5,757 bases of DNA from an uncultured Prevotella sp. (GCF_900549175.1 NZ_URNN01000176.1:1-5757); one strand, 5' to 3'. Positions 1 to 5,757 are shown, counted from the stretch's first letter. Program-made: numbers and translations. Notes: a model not told the origin generated them from the sequence alone.

Positions 1-51
1 GGGTGCCGCTTCGCTCTGCCCCGGGCTATGTGCTTGCTGCCCCTGCGGGGC
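1..51. repeat. GC-rich hairpin element after the last gene, possible interspersed repeat
   Basis: The element begins 12 bases after the stop codon of the last gene. It holds a perfect hairpin GCCCC-TGC-GGGGC (39-51) and then, towards the window edge, the CCCGGG palindrome (20-25) and a GCTTCGC segment (8-14). No T-tract follows the hairpin on the minus strand, so it is not a standard intrinsic terminator, although it could stall polymerase or protect the 3' end of the operon mRNA. From memory, very similar GC-rich segments recur between genes in Bacteroidales genomes; this was not verified, and the left end is cut by the window. Confidence 0.45.
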
Positions 52-62
52 GTACCAATAAT

Positions 63-1277
63 TTACGGTATGTTTTTCTCCTGAAGCAGCCTGTCCATCT
101 CCTCAAACTTGCGTCCCATGTTCAGGTTCAGGTAGATTCTGTAGAGTGCGGGAGCCCACTTGTCCTTTTCGCCGGGAGCCAGCGCCCTGTATTTCTCCAT
201 ATACGGGCAGGCCTTGGTGTAGAGTTCCCTTATCCGGTCCTTCACCTTCTTCGACGGGCCTCCCCCGTTCTCTGCATCCAGAGCCATGTTGAGATATGCC
301 GTGGCGGCACAGAAATACGGTTCGGGCAGGGAGTCGTTGATGCCTATCAGCATGTCGCTCGTCTCCACGCAGTCTTCGTTGCGCCCCATGTTGAGCAGCA
401 CCGTCGACTTTGCCATCAGAAACAGCATGTTTTTTCCGTCAACGGCCAGGGCCCTGTCGGCCACCACGAGCGCGCTGTCGAGCATGTTGTGACCAGCGTA
501 GTAGTCCATCAGTCTCGGAAAGAAATACTGGTAACGCGGAAAACGTCCGAACCCCTCGCGCAGCGCGGCCACATACCCCTGCGTGTCGCCCTTCTTGCGG
601 CATGCGGCGGCCTTGAAGCGAAGCAGCTGCCGCAGACGCGACGTGTCTCTCAGAGCCATGTCGTAATGCTTCATGATCATCTCCGCACTGTCAAGCCTGT
701 AGCCGCAGTACGCGGCCCAATAGGCGGCTTCGGTCATCCTCGGGTCGGAAGCCGTGTAGTCACGGCCTTCAAACAGCGGCTGCCTGCCGCAGTCTATGTA
801 CATGTCGTAAAACGAGAAGGCGGCGTCATATTTCCCCTTTCTCACATGATATGCCCCGCCGTTGTACAGGTTGGGGCGGTAGCCGGCCAGCTCGGCAGCG
901 TTCCGGCGCCTGTATTTCGGACGTGCGCTGCCGTGCCTGTCGGGCATGGCGTCTATGGAGTCGAACCGTTCGAGCACGGTGAACATGCGCTTCGTGAGGT
1001 CGAAGAGAGCCGCCGTATCATATTTTTCCTTCAGATACAGTTTCTCGTTTCCCTTGTCATATTGTTTTTTCACTATCTGATACAACAGCATGTGCACCTT
1101 CGCTTTCGTCCGGCACACGGAGTCGCGCGCGAGCAGATCGGCCACGGTCTTCTCCGCCTTGTCCAGATTGTTGCCGCTCTTCAGATAAGACCGTGCCTGA
1201 GCAAGCTCCTTTCGCTGGGCTCTCAGGCACGGTGTTGTCAGCAGTAAGAGAAGCAGTATGTATACAAGCCTCTTCAT
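63..1277 (-). CDS. exported TPR-like protein, paralogue of the upstream gene
   Basis: This 404-residue protein starts with a signal peptide: MKR, a Leu-rich core, and a probable cleavage site after LRA at residue 20 before Q21. Cys17 sits in TTPC, a poor lipobox, so a soluble periplasmic protein is more likely than a lipoprotein. The body is helical and repeat-like but its TPR consensus is weak, for example LYNGGAYHVRKGKYDAAFSF (137-156), and about 284-330. It matches the neighbouring TPR protein collinearly: YIDC (160-163), FEG (169-171), LMDYY (256-260) and a C-terminal W-x(3)-LYRIY block (374-382) all have counterparts. It also has a basic stretch, KYRRR (121-125), absent from the paralogue. 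The ATG at 1277 is chosen over the in-frame GTG at 1280 because ATG is the common start and MKR begins a normal signal peptide. It is 71 bases after the upstream stop with an A-rich leader and no terminator, so it is probably the last gene of the gyrA operon. The function is unknown. Confidence 0.88.
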   Translation of the reverse strand: MKRLVYILLLLLLTTPCLRAQRKELAQARSYLKSGNNLDKAEKTVADLLARDSVCRTKAKVHMLLYQIVKKQYDKGNEKLYLKEKYDTAALFDLTKRMFTVLERFDSIDAMPDRHGSARPKYRRRNAAELAGYRPNLYNGGAYHVRKGKYDAAFSFYDMYIDCGRQPLFEGRDYTASDPRMTEAAYWAAYCGYRLDSAEMIMKHYDMALRDTSRLRQLLRFKAAACRKKGDTQGYVAALREGFGRFPRYQYFFPRLMDYYAGHNMLDSALVVADRALAVDGKNMLFLMAKSTVLLNMGRNEDCVETSDMLIGINDSLPEPYFCAATAYLNMALDAENGGGPSKKVKDRIRELYTKACPYMEKYRALAPGEKDKWAPALYRIYLNLNMGRKFEEMDRLLQEKNIP

Positions 1278-1348
1278 CACTTGGTTTTTCGTTTTTTTAT
1301 CCCTGTTCTTTTTACCTTGTCAGTTTGCCTGCAGGTCGTTTCCGGGAG

Positions 1349-2593
1349 TTACTGTCCGAGCAGCTTCTCCATCTCGGCCGACTTCTCCTTCTCTCCGAGC
1401 GAATAGTAAATCTGGTAGAGAGGGTAAGCCCAGTTGGCCTTCTCGCGGTTGGGGTCGAGCTCGCGTGCCTTCTCCAGATATTCCTTCGACTGCAGCAGAA
1501 TCTCCTTCACCTTGTTGAAGTTCTCTTTGGTCAGGTTGCCCGTCTTCTTGTCGGCCACCTTGTCCTTCAGCTCGATGGCCTTCGAGTTGAGGCACACTCC
1601 GGTGTTGAATATCACCTGCACGAATGTCGGGTCTATCTCGGCGGCCTTCTTGTACGATGCCACGGCGTCATCCCACTTCTGTGCGTTCATCTCGGCCTCG
1701 CCCTTTATGGCCCATGCCATCTTGTTCTGCGGATTGGCGGCCACTTCCTCGCCGGCCCACTTTGCCATGGCGTCTCTGTCGTTAGACTTTATGTAGTAGT
1801 CCATGAGCAGGTTGAAGTATCTGTCCTCGTCGGGATGCTGCTTGTGCAGGTCCTTCAGTGTGTTCACGTAAGCCAGGGTGTCCTCCTTGGTCTTGGCGCC
1901 GTCTTTCTTGGCGAAGAGAAGTATCTCGTTGGCGTCGGCAGTTCTCGTGGAGTCTTCGGCGGCCACCATGGCGTAGCGCGTGGCGTTGGCATAGTCCTTG
2001 TTCTGGTAAGCCAGCAGACCGGCGAAGTAGGCTATCTGCGAGCGGTACTCGTCCTTGGACAGGTCGACGCCCTCGAACATCGTGCTTGCCGTGCAGTCAA
2101 TATACAGTCCCCAGGCCTTCTGTGCGTCGGCCGTGTTCTTGTGCTTGTAGGCATAGTCTCCGGCCTGTATCAGCCCCAAGCGCCCGTTGGTGTATCTGTC
2201 CTGATTGGCCTTGCGGAAACGTATCTTCACCTTTCCCTTCTCGTTGGGCAGCACATCGTACTCGTCGCACTTCATGGCAGCCTCCATGGCGCTGACGATG
2301 CTTGAGAACATAAGTGCCGAGTCGGCCTCGGGCTTGTCCTTCATCACGGCATGCTCGCCGGCCACCTGCGCCTGATGCTCGTAAGCCTTGAAGTGGATGT
2401 TGTTGAGCGTGTTCCACGCGGCAGCCTTATCGGTGGTTGCGTCGGAAGTCAGTGCGGGAGTTATCGTCTTCACGGCTTCCGCAAACTCACCCTTGTCCGA
2501 GAGTTTCTGTGCCTGTTTCACCAGATCGTCTTGGGCAAATGCAGTGGTTGCGGACATGGCTGCCACCACTGCCATCATCATAATTTTCTTCAT
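1349..2593 (-). CDS. exported tetratricopeptide-repeat (TPR) protein
   Basis: This 414-residue protein has an N-terminal signal peptide: a KK pair, a hydrophobic Met/Ala-rich core, and a likely signal peptidase I site after AFA at residue 20, leaving Q21 as the first mature residue. No lipobox is seen, so a periplasmic location is likely. The rest is helical. The best TPR unit is about 292-325 (WAIKGEAEMNAQKWDDAVAS followed by YKKAAEIDP). Weaker units lie near 186-219 and 326-380, the latter split by a Lys-rich insertion, and there is a final helical pair at 389-412. TPRs form protein-binding scaffolds, so a role in binding a partner in the envelope is inferred; the partner is unknown. The ATG at 2593 lies 64 bases after the gyrA stop with no clear terminator between, which suggests read-through from gyrA. 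The downstream gene encodes a paralogue with YIDC, FEG and LMDYY motifs in the same order. Product class is secure; function is not. Confidence 0.9.
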   Translation of the reverse strand: MKKIMMMAVVAAMSATTAFAQDDLVKQAQKLSDKGEFAEAVKTITPALTSDATTDKAAAWNTLNNIHFKAYEHQAQVAGEHAVMKDKPEADSALMFSSIVSAMEAAMKCDEYDVLPNEKGKVKIRFRKANQDRYTNGRLGLIQAGDYAYKHKNTADAQKAWGLYIDCTASTMFEGVDLSKDEYRSQIAYFAGLLAYQNKDYANATRYAMVAAEDSTRTADANEILLFAKKDGAKTKEDTLAYVNTLKDLHKQHPDEDRYFNLLMDYYIKSNDRDAMAKWAGEEVAANPQNKMAWAIKGEAEMNAQKWDDAVASYKKAAEIDPTFVQVIFNTGVCLNSKAIELKDKVADKKTGNLTKENFNKVKEILLQSKEYLEKARELDPNREKANWAYPLYQIYYSLGEKEKSAEMEKLLGQ

Positions 2594-2657
2594 TGTAGTT
2601 AATTTGTTTAAAAGTTAATCTCGTTCTTTGCTTATGCTTGGGGAGCCCCCGGGGATT

Positions 2658-5177
2658 TTATTCCTCCGGGGTGTTCACGTCCGCATTTCCGTCGGCTTCC
2701 TCCTGCTCCGCCACTTCCTCGTCGGTGGAGCTCATCACCTTGCACACGCCGGCTATGGTGTCGTTCTTCTTCGTGAGGTTTATCAGGCGCACGCCCTGTG
2801 TGGCGCGTCCCATCACCCTTACGTCGGCCACCTTCAGGCGTATCAGTATGCCGCTCTTGTTGATGATCATGAGGTCGTTTTCGTCGGTCACCACCTTTAT
2901 GGCCACCAGACGTCCGGTCTTTTCTGTGATGCTGAGCGTCTTCACGCCCTTGGCGCCGCGTGCCGTCTTGCGGTAGTCTTCGATGTCGGTGCGCTTGCCG
3001 TATCCCTTTTCGCTCACCACCATGATGGTCTCCGTCTGCGGGTCGTTCACGCACACCATGCCCACCACTTCGTCATCGCCGCCGTCGAGGCGCATGCCCC
3101 TCACTCCGGTGGCCACGCGTCCCATCACCCTCACCTCGTTCTCGTTGAAGCGTATGGCGCGGCCGTTGCGGTTGGCTATTATCAGTTCGTTGTTGCCGTT
3201 GGTCAGGCGCACGCCCACCACCTGGTCGCCCTCGGCTATGTTGATGGCTATCACGCCGTTGGCTCTCGGACGGCTGTAGGCGTCGAGGCACGTCTTCTTT
3301 ATTACGCCGTTGCGTGTGGCGAATACCACGTAGTGGTTCTTGACGAACTCCTCGTCGTCAAACTTCTTTATGCGCAGCACGGCGTTGATGGCGTCGTCGG
3401 CCTCAATGTTGAGCAGGTTCTGTATGGCGCGGCCCTTCGAGTTCTTGGCCCCCTCCGGTATCTCGTAGCACTTCAGCCAGTAGCAGCGGCCCTTCTCCGT
3501 GAAGAAGAGCATCGTATTGTGCATGGTGGCGGGATAGATGTACTCGGTGAAGTCGGAGTCGCGCGTCTGCGCGCCCTTGCTGCCCACTCCGCCGCGGCTC
3601 TGCTCGCGGAACTCGGTGAGCGCCGTGCGCTTGATGTAGCCCATGTGGCTGATGGTTATCACCACGGGGTCGTCGGGGTAGAAGTCTTCGGCGTTGAACT
3701 CCTCGCTGGAGTATTTTATCTCGGTGCGGCGCTCGTCGCCGTACTTCTCCTTCACCTCCTGCAGCTCGTCCTTCATCACCTTCTTGCACAGTTCGGGGTC
3801 GTCGAGTATCGACTGCAGGTAGGCTATGAGTGCCTGCAGGTCGTCGTACTCCTTGTGCAGCTTGTCCATGTTCAGGCCCGTGAGCTGCGCCAGGCGCATG
3901 TCGACGATGGCCTTGGCCTGCACGTCGTCGAAACCGAAGCGTGCCTTCAGCTTCTCCACGGCCTCCTGCGGTGTCTTCGACGCGCGTATCAGGTGCACCA
4001 CCTCGTCGATGTTGTCGCAGGCCACGATGAGCGCCTGCAGTATGTGCGCGCGGTCCTGCGCCTTCTTCAGGTCGAAGCGCGTGCGGCGTATGGTCACGTC
4101 GTGACGGTGGTCGATGAAGTGGCGCACGCAGTCTTTGAGCGACAGCAGGCGCGGACGGCCTTTCACCAGGGCGATGCAATTCACTGAGAACGAGCTCTGA
4201 AGGGCCGTCATCTTGAAGAGTTTGTTGAGCACCACGTTGGCATTGGCCTCGCGCTTCACGTCCACCACGATGCGCATGCCCTGACGGCCCGACTCGTCGT
4301 TGACGTAGCTTATGCCCTCCACCTTCTTCTCCACGGCCAGGTCGGCGATGTACTTCACCAGGTCGGCCTTGTTCACGCCGTAGGGAATCTCCGTTATCAC
4401 TATCTTGTCGTGGGTGTCGCCGCTCTCTATCTCGGCCTTGGCGCGCATCACTATGCGGCCGCGTCCGGTCTCGTAGGCGTCTTTCACGCCCTGTATACCA
4501 TATATATATGCCCCGGTGGGGAAGTCGGGGGCCTTGATGTGCTGCATGAGCCCCTCGGTGTCTATGTCGGGATTGTCGATATAGGCGCAGCATCCGTCTA
4601 TCACCTCTCCGAGGTTGTGCGTGGGTATGTTTGTCGCCATTCCCACGGCGATGCCGTTGCCGCCGTTTACGAGCAGGTTGGGAATCTTCGTGGGCATCAC
4701 CGTAGGCTCCTCGAGCGAGTCGTCGAAGTTGTTGGCCATGTCCACCGTGTCCTTCTCCAGGTCGTCCATGATGTGCTCTCCCATCTTCGACAGGCGGCAC
4801 TCCGTGTAACGCATGGCGGCCGGCGAGTCGCCGTCCACCGATCCGAAGTTACCCTGTCCGTCAACCAGCGTGTACCGCATGTTCCACTCCTGGGCCATGC
4901 GTACCAAGGCTCCGTATACCGAACTGTCGCCATGGGGGTGGTACTTTCCGAGCACCTCTCCCACCACGCGCGCACACTTCTTGTACGGTTTGTCACTGGT
5001 ATTGCCGATGCCGGCCATTCCGTAGAGTATACGGCGGTGCACGGGTTTGAAGCCGTCGCGCACGTCGGGAAGGGCGCGGGCCACGATGACTGACATCGAA
5101 TAGTCGATGTAGGAGGATTTCATCTCCTCCTCGATGTTGATTTTAATGATTCTGTCTTGATCTAATGTCTGATCCAT
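2658..5177 (-). CDS. gyrA: DNA gyrase subunit A (type IIA topoisomerase)
   Basis: GyrA pairs with GyrB to form the A2B2 gyrase that adds negative supercoils to DNA in the cytoplasm using ATP. The 839 residues cover the whole family. The N-terminal breakage-reunion part (about 1-500) holds VHRRILYGM (46-54), the quinolone-pocket motif GKYHPHGDSSVY (77-88), VDGQGNFGSVDGD (105-117) and AAMRYTE (120-126), whose Tyr124 matches the catalytic Tyr122 of E. coli. The C-terminal DNA-wrapping beta-pinwheel (about 503-815) shows six blade repeats, for example GYIKRT, GRCYWLK, GVIKKT, GRAIRF, GYGKRT and GILIRL. The GyrA-box is present but altered: QSRGGVG at 526-532 instead of QRRGGKG. The protein ends in an acidic tail (819-839). 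The ATG at 5177 is preceded by an A-rich stretch (AAAAACATCCA) and no Shine-Dalgarno motif, as usual in Bacteroidetes. GyrA is preferred over ParC because a full six-blade C-terminal domain and a GyrA-box are present. Gly89 occupies the position of E. coli Asp87. Confidence 0.98.
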   Translation of the reverse strand: MDQTLDQDRIIKINIEEEMKSSYIDYSMSVIVARALPDVRDGFKPVHRRILYGMAGIGNTSDKPYKKCARVVGEVLGKYHPHGDSSVYGALVRMAQEWNMRYTLVDGQGNFGSVDGDSPAAMRYTECRLSKMGEHIMDDLEKDTVDMANNFDDSLEEPTVMPTKIPNLLVNGGNGIAVGMATNIPTHNLGEVIDGCCAYIDNPDIDTEGLMQHIKAPDFPTGAYIYGIQGVKDAYETGRGRIVMRAKAEIESGDTHDKIVITEIPYGVNKADLVKYIADLAVEKKVEGISYVNDESGRQGMRIVVDVKREANANVVLNKLFKMTALQSSFSVNCIALVKGRPRLLSLKDCVRHFIDHRHDVTIRRTRFDLKKAQDRAHILQALIVACDNIDEVVHLIRASKTPQEAVEKLKARFGFDDVQAKAIVDMRLAQLTGLNMDKLHKEYDDLQALIAYLQSILDDPELCKKVMKDELQEVKEKYGDERRTEIKYSSEEFNAEDFYPDDPVVITISHMGYIKRTALTEFREQSRGGVGSKGAQTRDSDFTEYIYPATMHNTMLFFTEKGRCYWLKCYEIPEGAKNSKGRAIQNLLNIEADDAINAVLRIKKFDDEEFVKNHYVVFATRNGVIKKTCLDAYSRPRANGVIAINIAEGDQVVGVRLTNGNNELIIANRNGRAIRFNENEVRVMGRVATGVRGMRLDGGDDEVVGMVCVNDPQTETIMVVSEKGYGKRTDIEDYRKTARGAKGVKTLSITEKTGRLVAIKVVTDENDLMIINKSGILIRLKVADVRVMGRATQGVRLINLTKKNDTIAGVCKVMSSTDEEVAEQEEADGNADVNTPEE

Positions 5178-5254
5178 TGGATGTTTTTAAAAATATATCT
5201 CTGTTTCGTTATTATTCCCTTGTTTTCTCTTGGCTACCGCCCCGCCGTTGTTCC

Positions 5255-5336
5255 CGCAGGGGGTGCCTCACGCAGGGTATGCCATTACGCAGGGAGGTGC
5301 CTCCCGCAAGGTTGCCGTTACGCAGGGTTGCCCCGG
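5255..5336. repeat. five tandem GC-rich units of 16-17 bases in the gyrA leader
   Basis: Five adjoining units begin at 5255, 5271, 5288, 5305 and 5321. Each opens with CGCAGGG (once CGCAAGG) and carries TGCC about 8-10 bases in. The third contains the perfect inverted repeat GGGAGG-TG-CCTCCC (5292-5305), and the fourth the short inverted repeat GCAA-GG-TTGC. A decayed further unit may precede them at about 5238-5254. Spacing is contiguous, with no unique spacers, so this is not a CRISPR array. On the minus strand the double unit is 33 bases long, so one reading frame stays open through the array. The tract lies 78-159 bases upstream of the gyrA start, inside the predicted transcript, and is much more GC-rich than its flanks. 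Confidence 0.75.
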
Positions 5337-5360
5337 CCGGATTCTTGAGAGTAATCATAC

Positions 5361-5402
5361 CTCTTCACTCATCACTCTGCACTCTGACCTCTTCACTCTT
5401 GC
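5361..5402. repeat. tandem heptamer repeat, six copies of CTCTTCA type
   Basis: Six 7-base units sit in exact phase with no spacer: CTCTTCA, CTCATCA, CTCTGCA, CTCTGAC, CTCTTCA and CTCTTGC. On the gyrA coding strand the unit reads TGAAGAG, giving a purine-rich track. It lies within the predicted gyrA leader, 184-225 bases upstream of the start codon. From memory, GAGTGAAGAG-type tracts recur between genes of Bacteroides and Prevotella; this was not checked. Copy number could vary by slippage. Confidence 0.75.
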
Positions 5403-5437
5403 TTTTTTTGCAAAAATGGCGTTTAAGCGCATTTCCG

Positions 5438-5451
5438 GCCGTTCTGACGGC
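5438..5451 (-). promoter_or_regulatory. small hairpin near the 5' end of the predicted gyrA leader
   Basis: On the minus strand GCCGT-CAGA-ACGGC forms a perfect 5-bp stem with a 4-base loop, starting about 15 nucleotides after the predicted transcription start. It has no T-tract, so it is not a terminator. It might stabilise the 5' end of the mRNA, or be chance in a GC-rich patch. Confidence 0.35.
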
Positions 5452-5471
5452 ATTTGCCTCTTTTTAGCTTT

Positions 5472-5479
5472 CAAAGATA
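5472..5479 (-). promoter_or_regulatory. probable Bacteroidetes -7 box for the gyrA operon
   Basis: Read on the minus strand the bases are TATCTTTG, a full match to the Bacteroidetes sigma-ABfr -7 consensus TAnnTTTG. About 18-24 bases upstream is a run of T in an AT-rich stretch (roughly 5486-5520); this may stand in for the -33 TTTG element, which is not cleanly present. Transcription would start near 5466 and give a leader of about 290 nucleotides before gyrA. No other full match to this box on the minus strand was seen between here and the gyrA start. The call rests on sequence match only. Confidence 0.55.
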
Positions 5480-5643
5480 CTACATTTTTCCAATATAAAA
5501 AAATATATTAAGTAATTTTAAACAAACGCCGCACAGACGGATGCCGGCAGGCCGGTCCGCTCCCTCATGCTCCGGCACACACCGCACCGGAGTACGAAAT
5601 TGAAAGCACACGTCACGCGCACACGCCGCGGCGGCACAACGGC

Positions 5644-5672
5644 ATGTTCTCCAAAACGGAAAAATGTTCTCC
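5644..5672. repeat. direct repeat of ATGTTCTCC, 20-base period
   Basis: ATGTTCTCC occurs at 5644-5652 and again at 5664-5672. Each copy is followed by an A/G-rich stretch (AAAACGGAAA and GGAAAGGGAAA). The pair lies between the predicted gyrA promoter and the window edge. It may be part of a longer element, or a binding site for whatever gene lies to the right. Confidence 0.6.
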
Positions 5673-5718
5673 GGAAAGGGAAATTTGGGACGGAAAATAT
5701 GTTTTTTTGTCTCCGTTT

Positions 5719-5754
5719 TGCCGTTTTTGGTACGAAAAATGCCGTTTTTGGTAC
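5719..5754. repeat. 15-base direct repeat TGCCGTTTTTGGTAC, 21-base period
   Basis: TGCCGTTTTTGGTAC is present exactly at 5719-5733 and 5740-5754, separated by GAAAAA. A partial copy (CTCCGTTTT) lies just before at 5711-5719. The TTTTT of the first copy can pair with the AAAAA of the spacer around GGTACG. The second copy ends three bases from the window edge, so the array may continue beyond. Confidence 0.7.
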
Positions 5755-5757
5755 AAC

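Larger units (their letters stand above)
5178..5757. other. intergenic region upstream of gyrA with no convincing gene
   Basis: These 580 bases hold the predicted gyrA promoter and leader (5178 to about 5466), with the hairpin and the two tandem repeats listed separately. The leader also has two simple palindromes, TTTTTAAAAA (5184-5193, next to the gyrA start) and TTTTTGCAAAAA (5405-5416). From 5524 to about 5640 the DNA is GC-rich with small inverted repeats: CTCCGG/CCGGAG with an 11-base loop (5570-5592) and CGCCGCGGCG (5624-5633). Neither has a T-tract. The last 115 bases carry two direct-repeat pairs. A 48-codon frame through the leader repeat is the only candidate ORF noted and is not called as a gene. 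Confidence 0.7.

Noticed and set aside
3..1247. Long plus-strand frames (3-1247 and 1193-2305) opposite the two TPR genes
   Set aside because: The minus-strand frames have signal peptides, TPR features and mutual homology. The plus-strand products have none of these.
63..1277. Lipoprotein assignment for the last gene based on Cys17
   Set aside because: The preceding residues TTP do not form a lipobox, while LRA-Q fits ordinary signal peptidase cleavage.
2610..2617. Separate promoter for the TPR gene (TAACTTTT on the minus strand)
   Set aside because: It misses the final G of the -7 consensus, has no -33 partner at the right distance, and would leave only about 10 bases before the start codon.
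2640..2654. Intrinsic terminator between gyrA and the TPR gene
   Set aside because: On the minus strand only a 4-bp GGGG-GCT-CCCC stem can form, and no T-tract follows.
2628..4187. Long open frame of 519 codons on the plus strand opposite gyrA
   Set aside because: It lies antisense to a certain gyrA and its product is rich in His, Val and Leu with no domain character. Open antisense frames are expected from GC-rich codon use.
4494..4511. AT microsatellite (ATATATATAT) within gyrA
   Set aside because: It simply encodes A-Y-I-Y-G-I in a conserved part of the protein and keeps the frame; no further role is apparent.
3403..4800. 465-codon minus-strand frame inside gyrA
   Set aside because: It is the gyrA sequence in another frame, Arg/Gly/His-rich and low complexity. 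gyrA itself is intact with no frameshift.
2658..5177. Topoisomerase IV subunit ParC instead of GyrA
   Set aside because: The protein has a complete six-blade C-terminal domain and a recognisable GyrA-box, which ParC lacks.
5255..5336. CRISPR array
   Set aside because: The units are contiguous, degenerate and lack unique spacers, and no cas gene is present.

Overview
The window looks like chromosomal DNA of a Bacteroidales bacterium, most like Prevotella and relatives. The evidence is GyrA sequence character, exported proteins with signal peptides ending in A-Q, A-rich ribosome-binding regions with no Shine-Dalgarno motif, a Bacteroidetes-type TAnnTTTG promoter box, and GC-rich genes separated by AT-rich spacers. 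Genus is an inference from recalled family features; no search was run.

All three convincing genes lie on the minus strand and are read right to left. gyrA (2658-5177) encodes the breakage-reunion subunit of DNA gyrase. After 64 bases comes a gene for an exported tetratricopeptide (TPR) protein (1349-2593). After a further 71 bases comes a second exported protein (63-1277), which is a clear but diverged paralogue of the first. Neither spacer shows a convincing terminator and neither shows a strong promoter, so the three are probably co-transcribed from upstream of gyrA. There is no obvious biochemical link between gyrase in the cytoplasm and two secreted helical-repeat proteins; the shared transcript may only couple their expression.

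The 580 bases to the right of gyrA (5178-5757) hold no convincing gene. They contain a probable promoter for the operon (TATCTTTG, minus strand, 5472-5479), which would give a leader of roughly 290 nucleotides. That leader carries a short hairpin, six phased copies of a 7-base repeat (5361-5402), and five copies of a 16-17 base GC-rich repeat (5255-5336). Beyond the promoter is a GC-rich stretch with small inverted repeats, then two short direct-repeat pairs at the right edge. At the left edge (1-51), just after the last gene, is a GC-rich hairpin element that resembles intergenic repeats scattered in Bacteroidales genomes.

I found no mobile element, CRISPR array, RNA gene or defence system. 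The points most worth checking are the repeat-loaded gyrA leader, the duplicated TPR gene pair locked behind gyrA, and two substitutions at well-studied GyrA positions.
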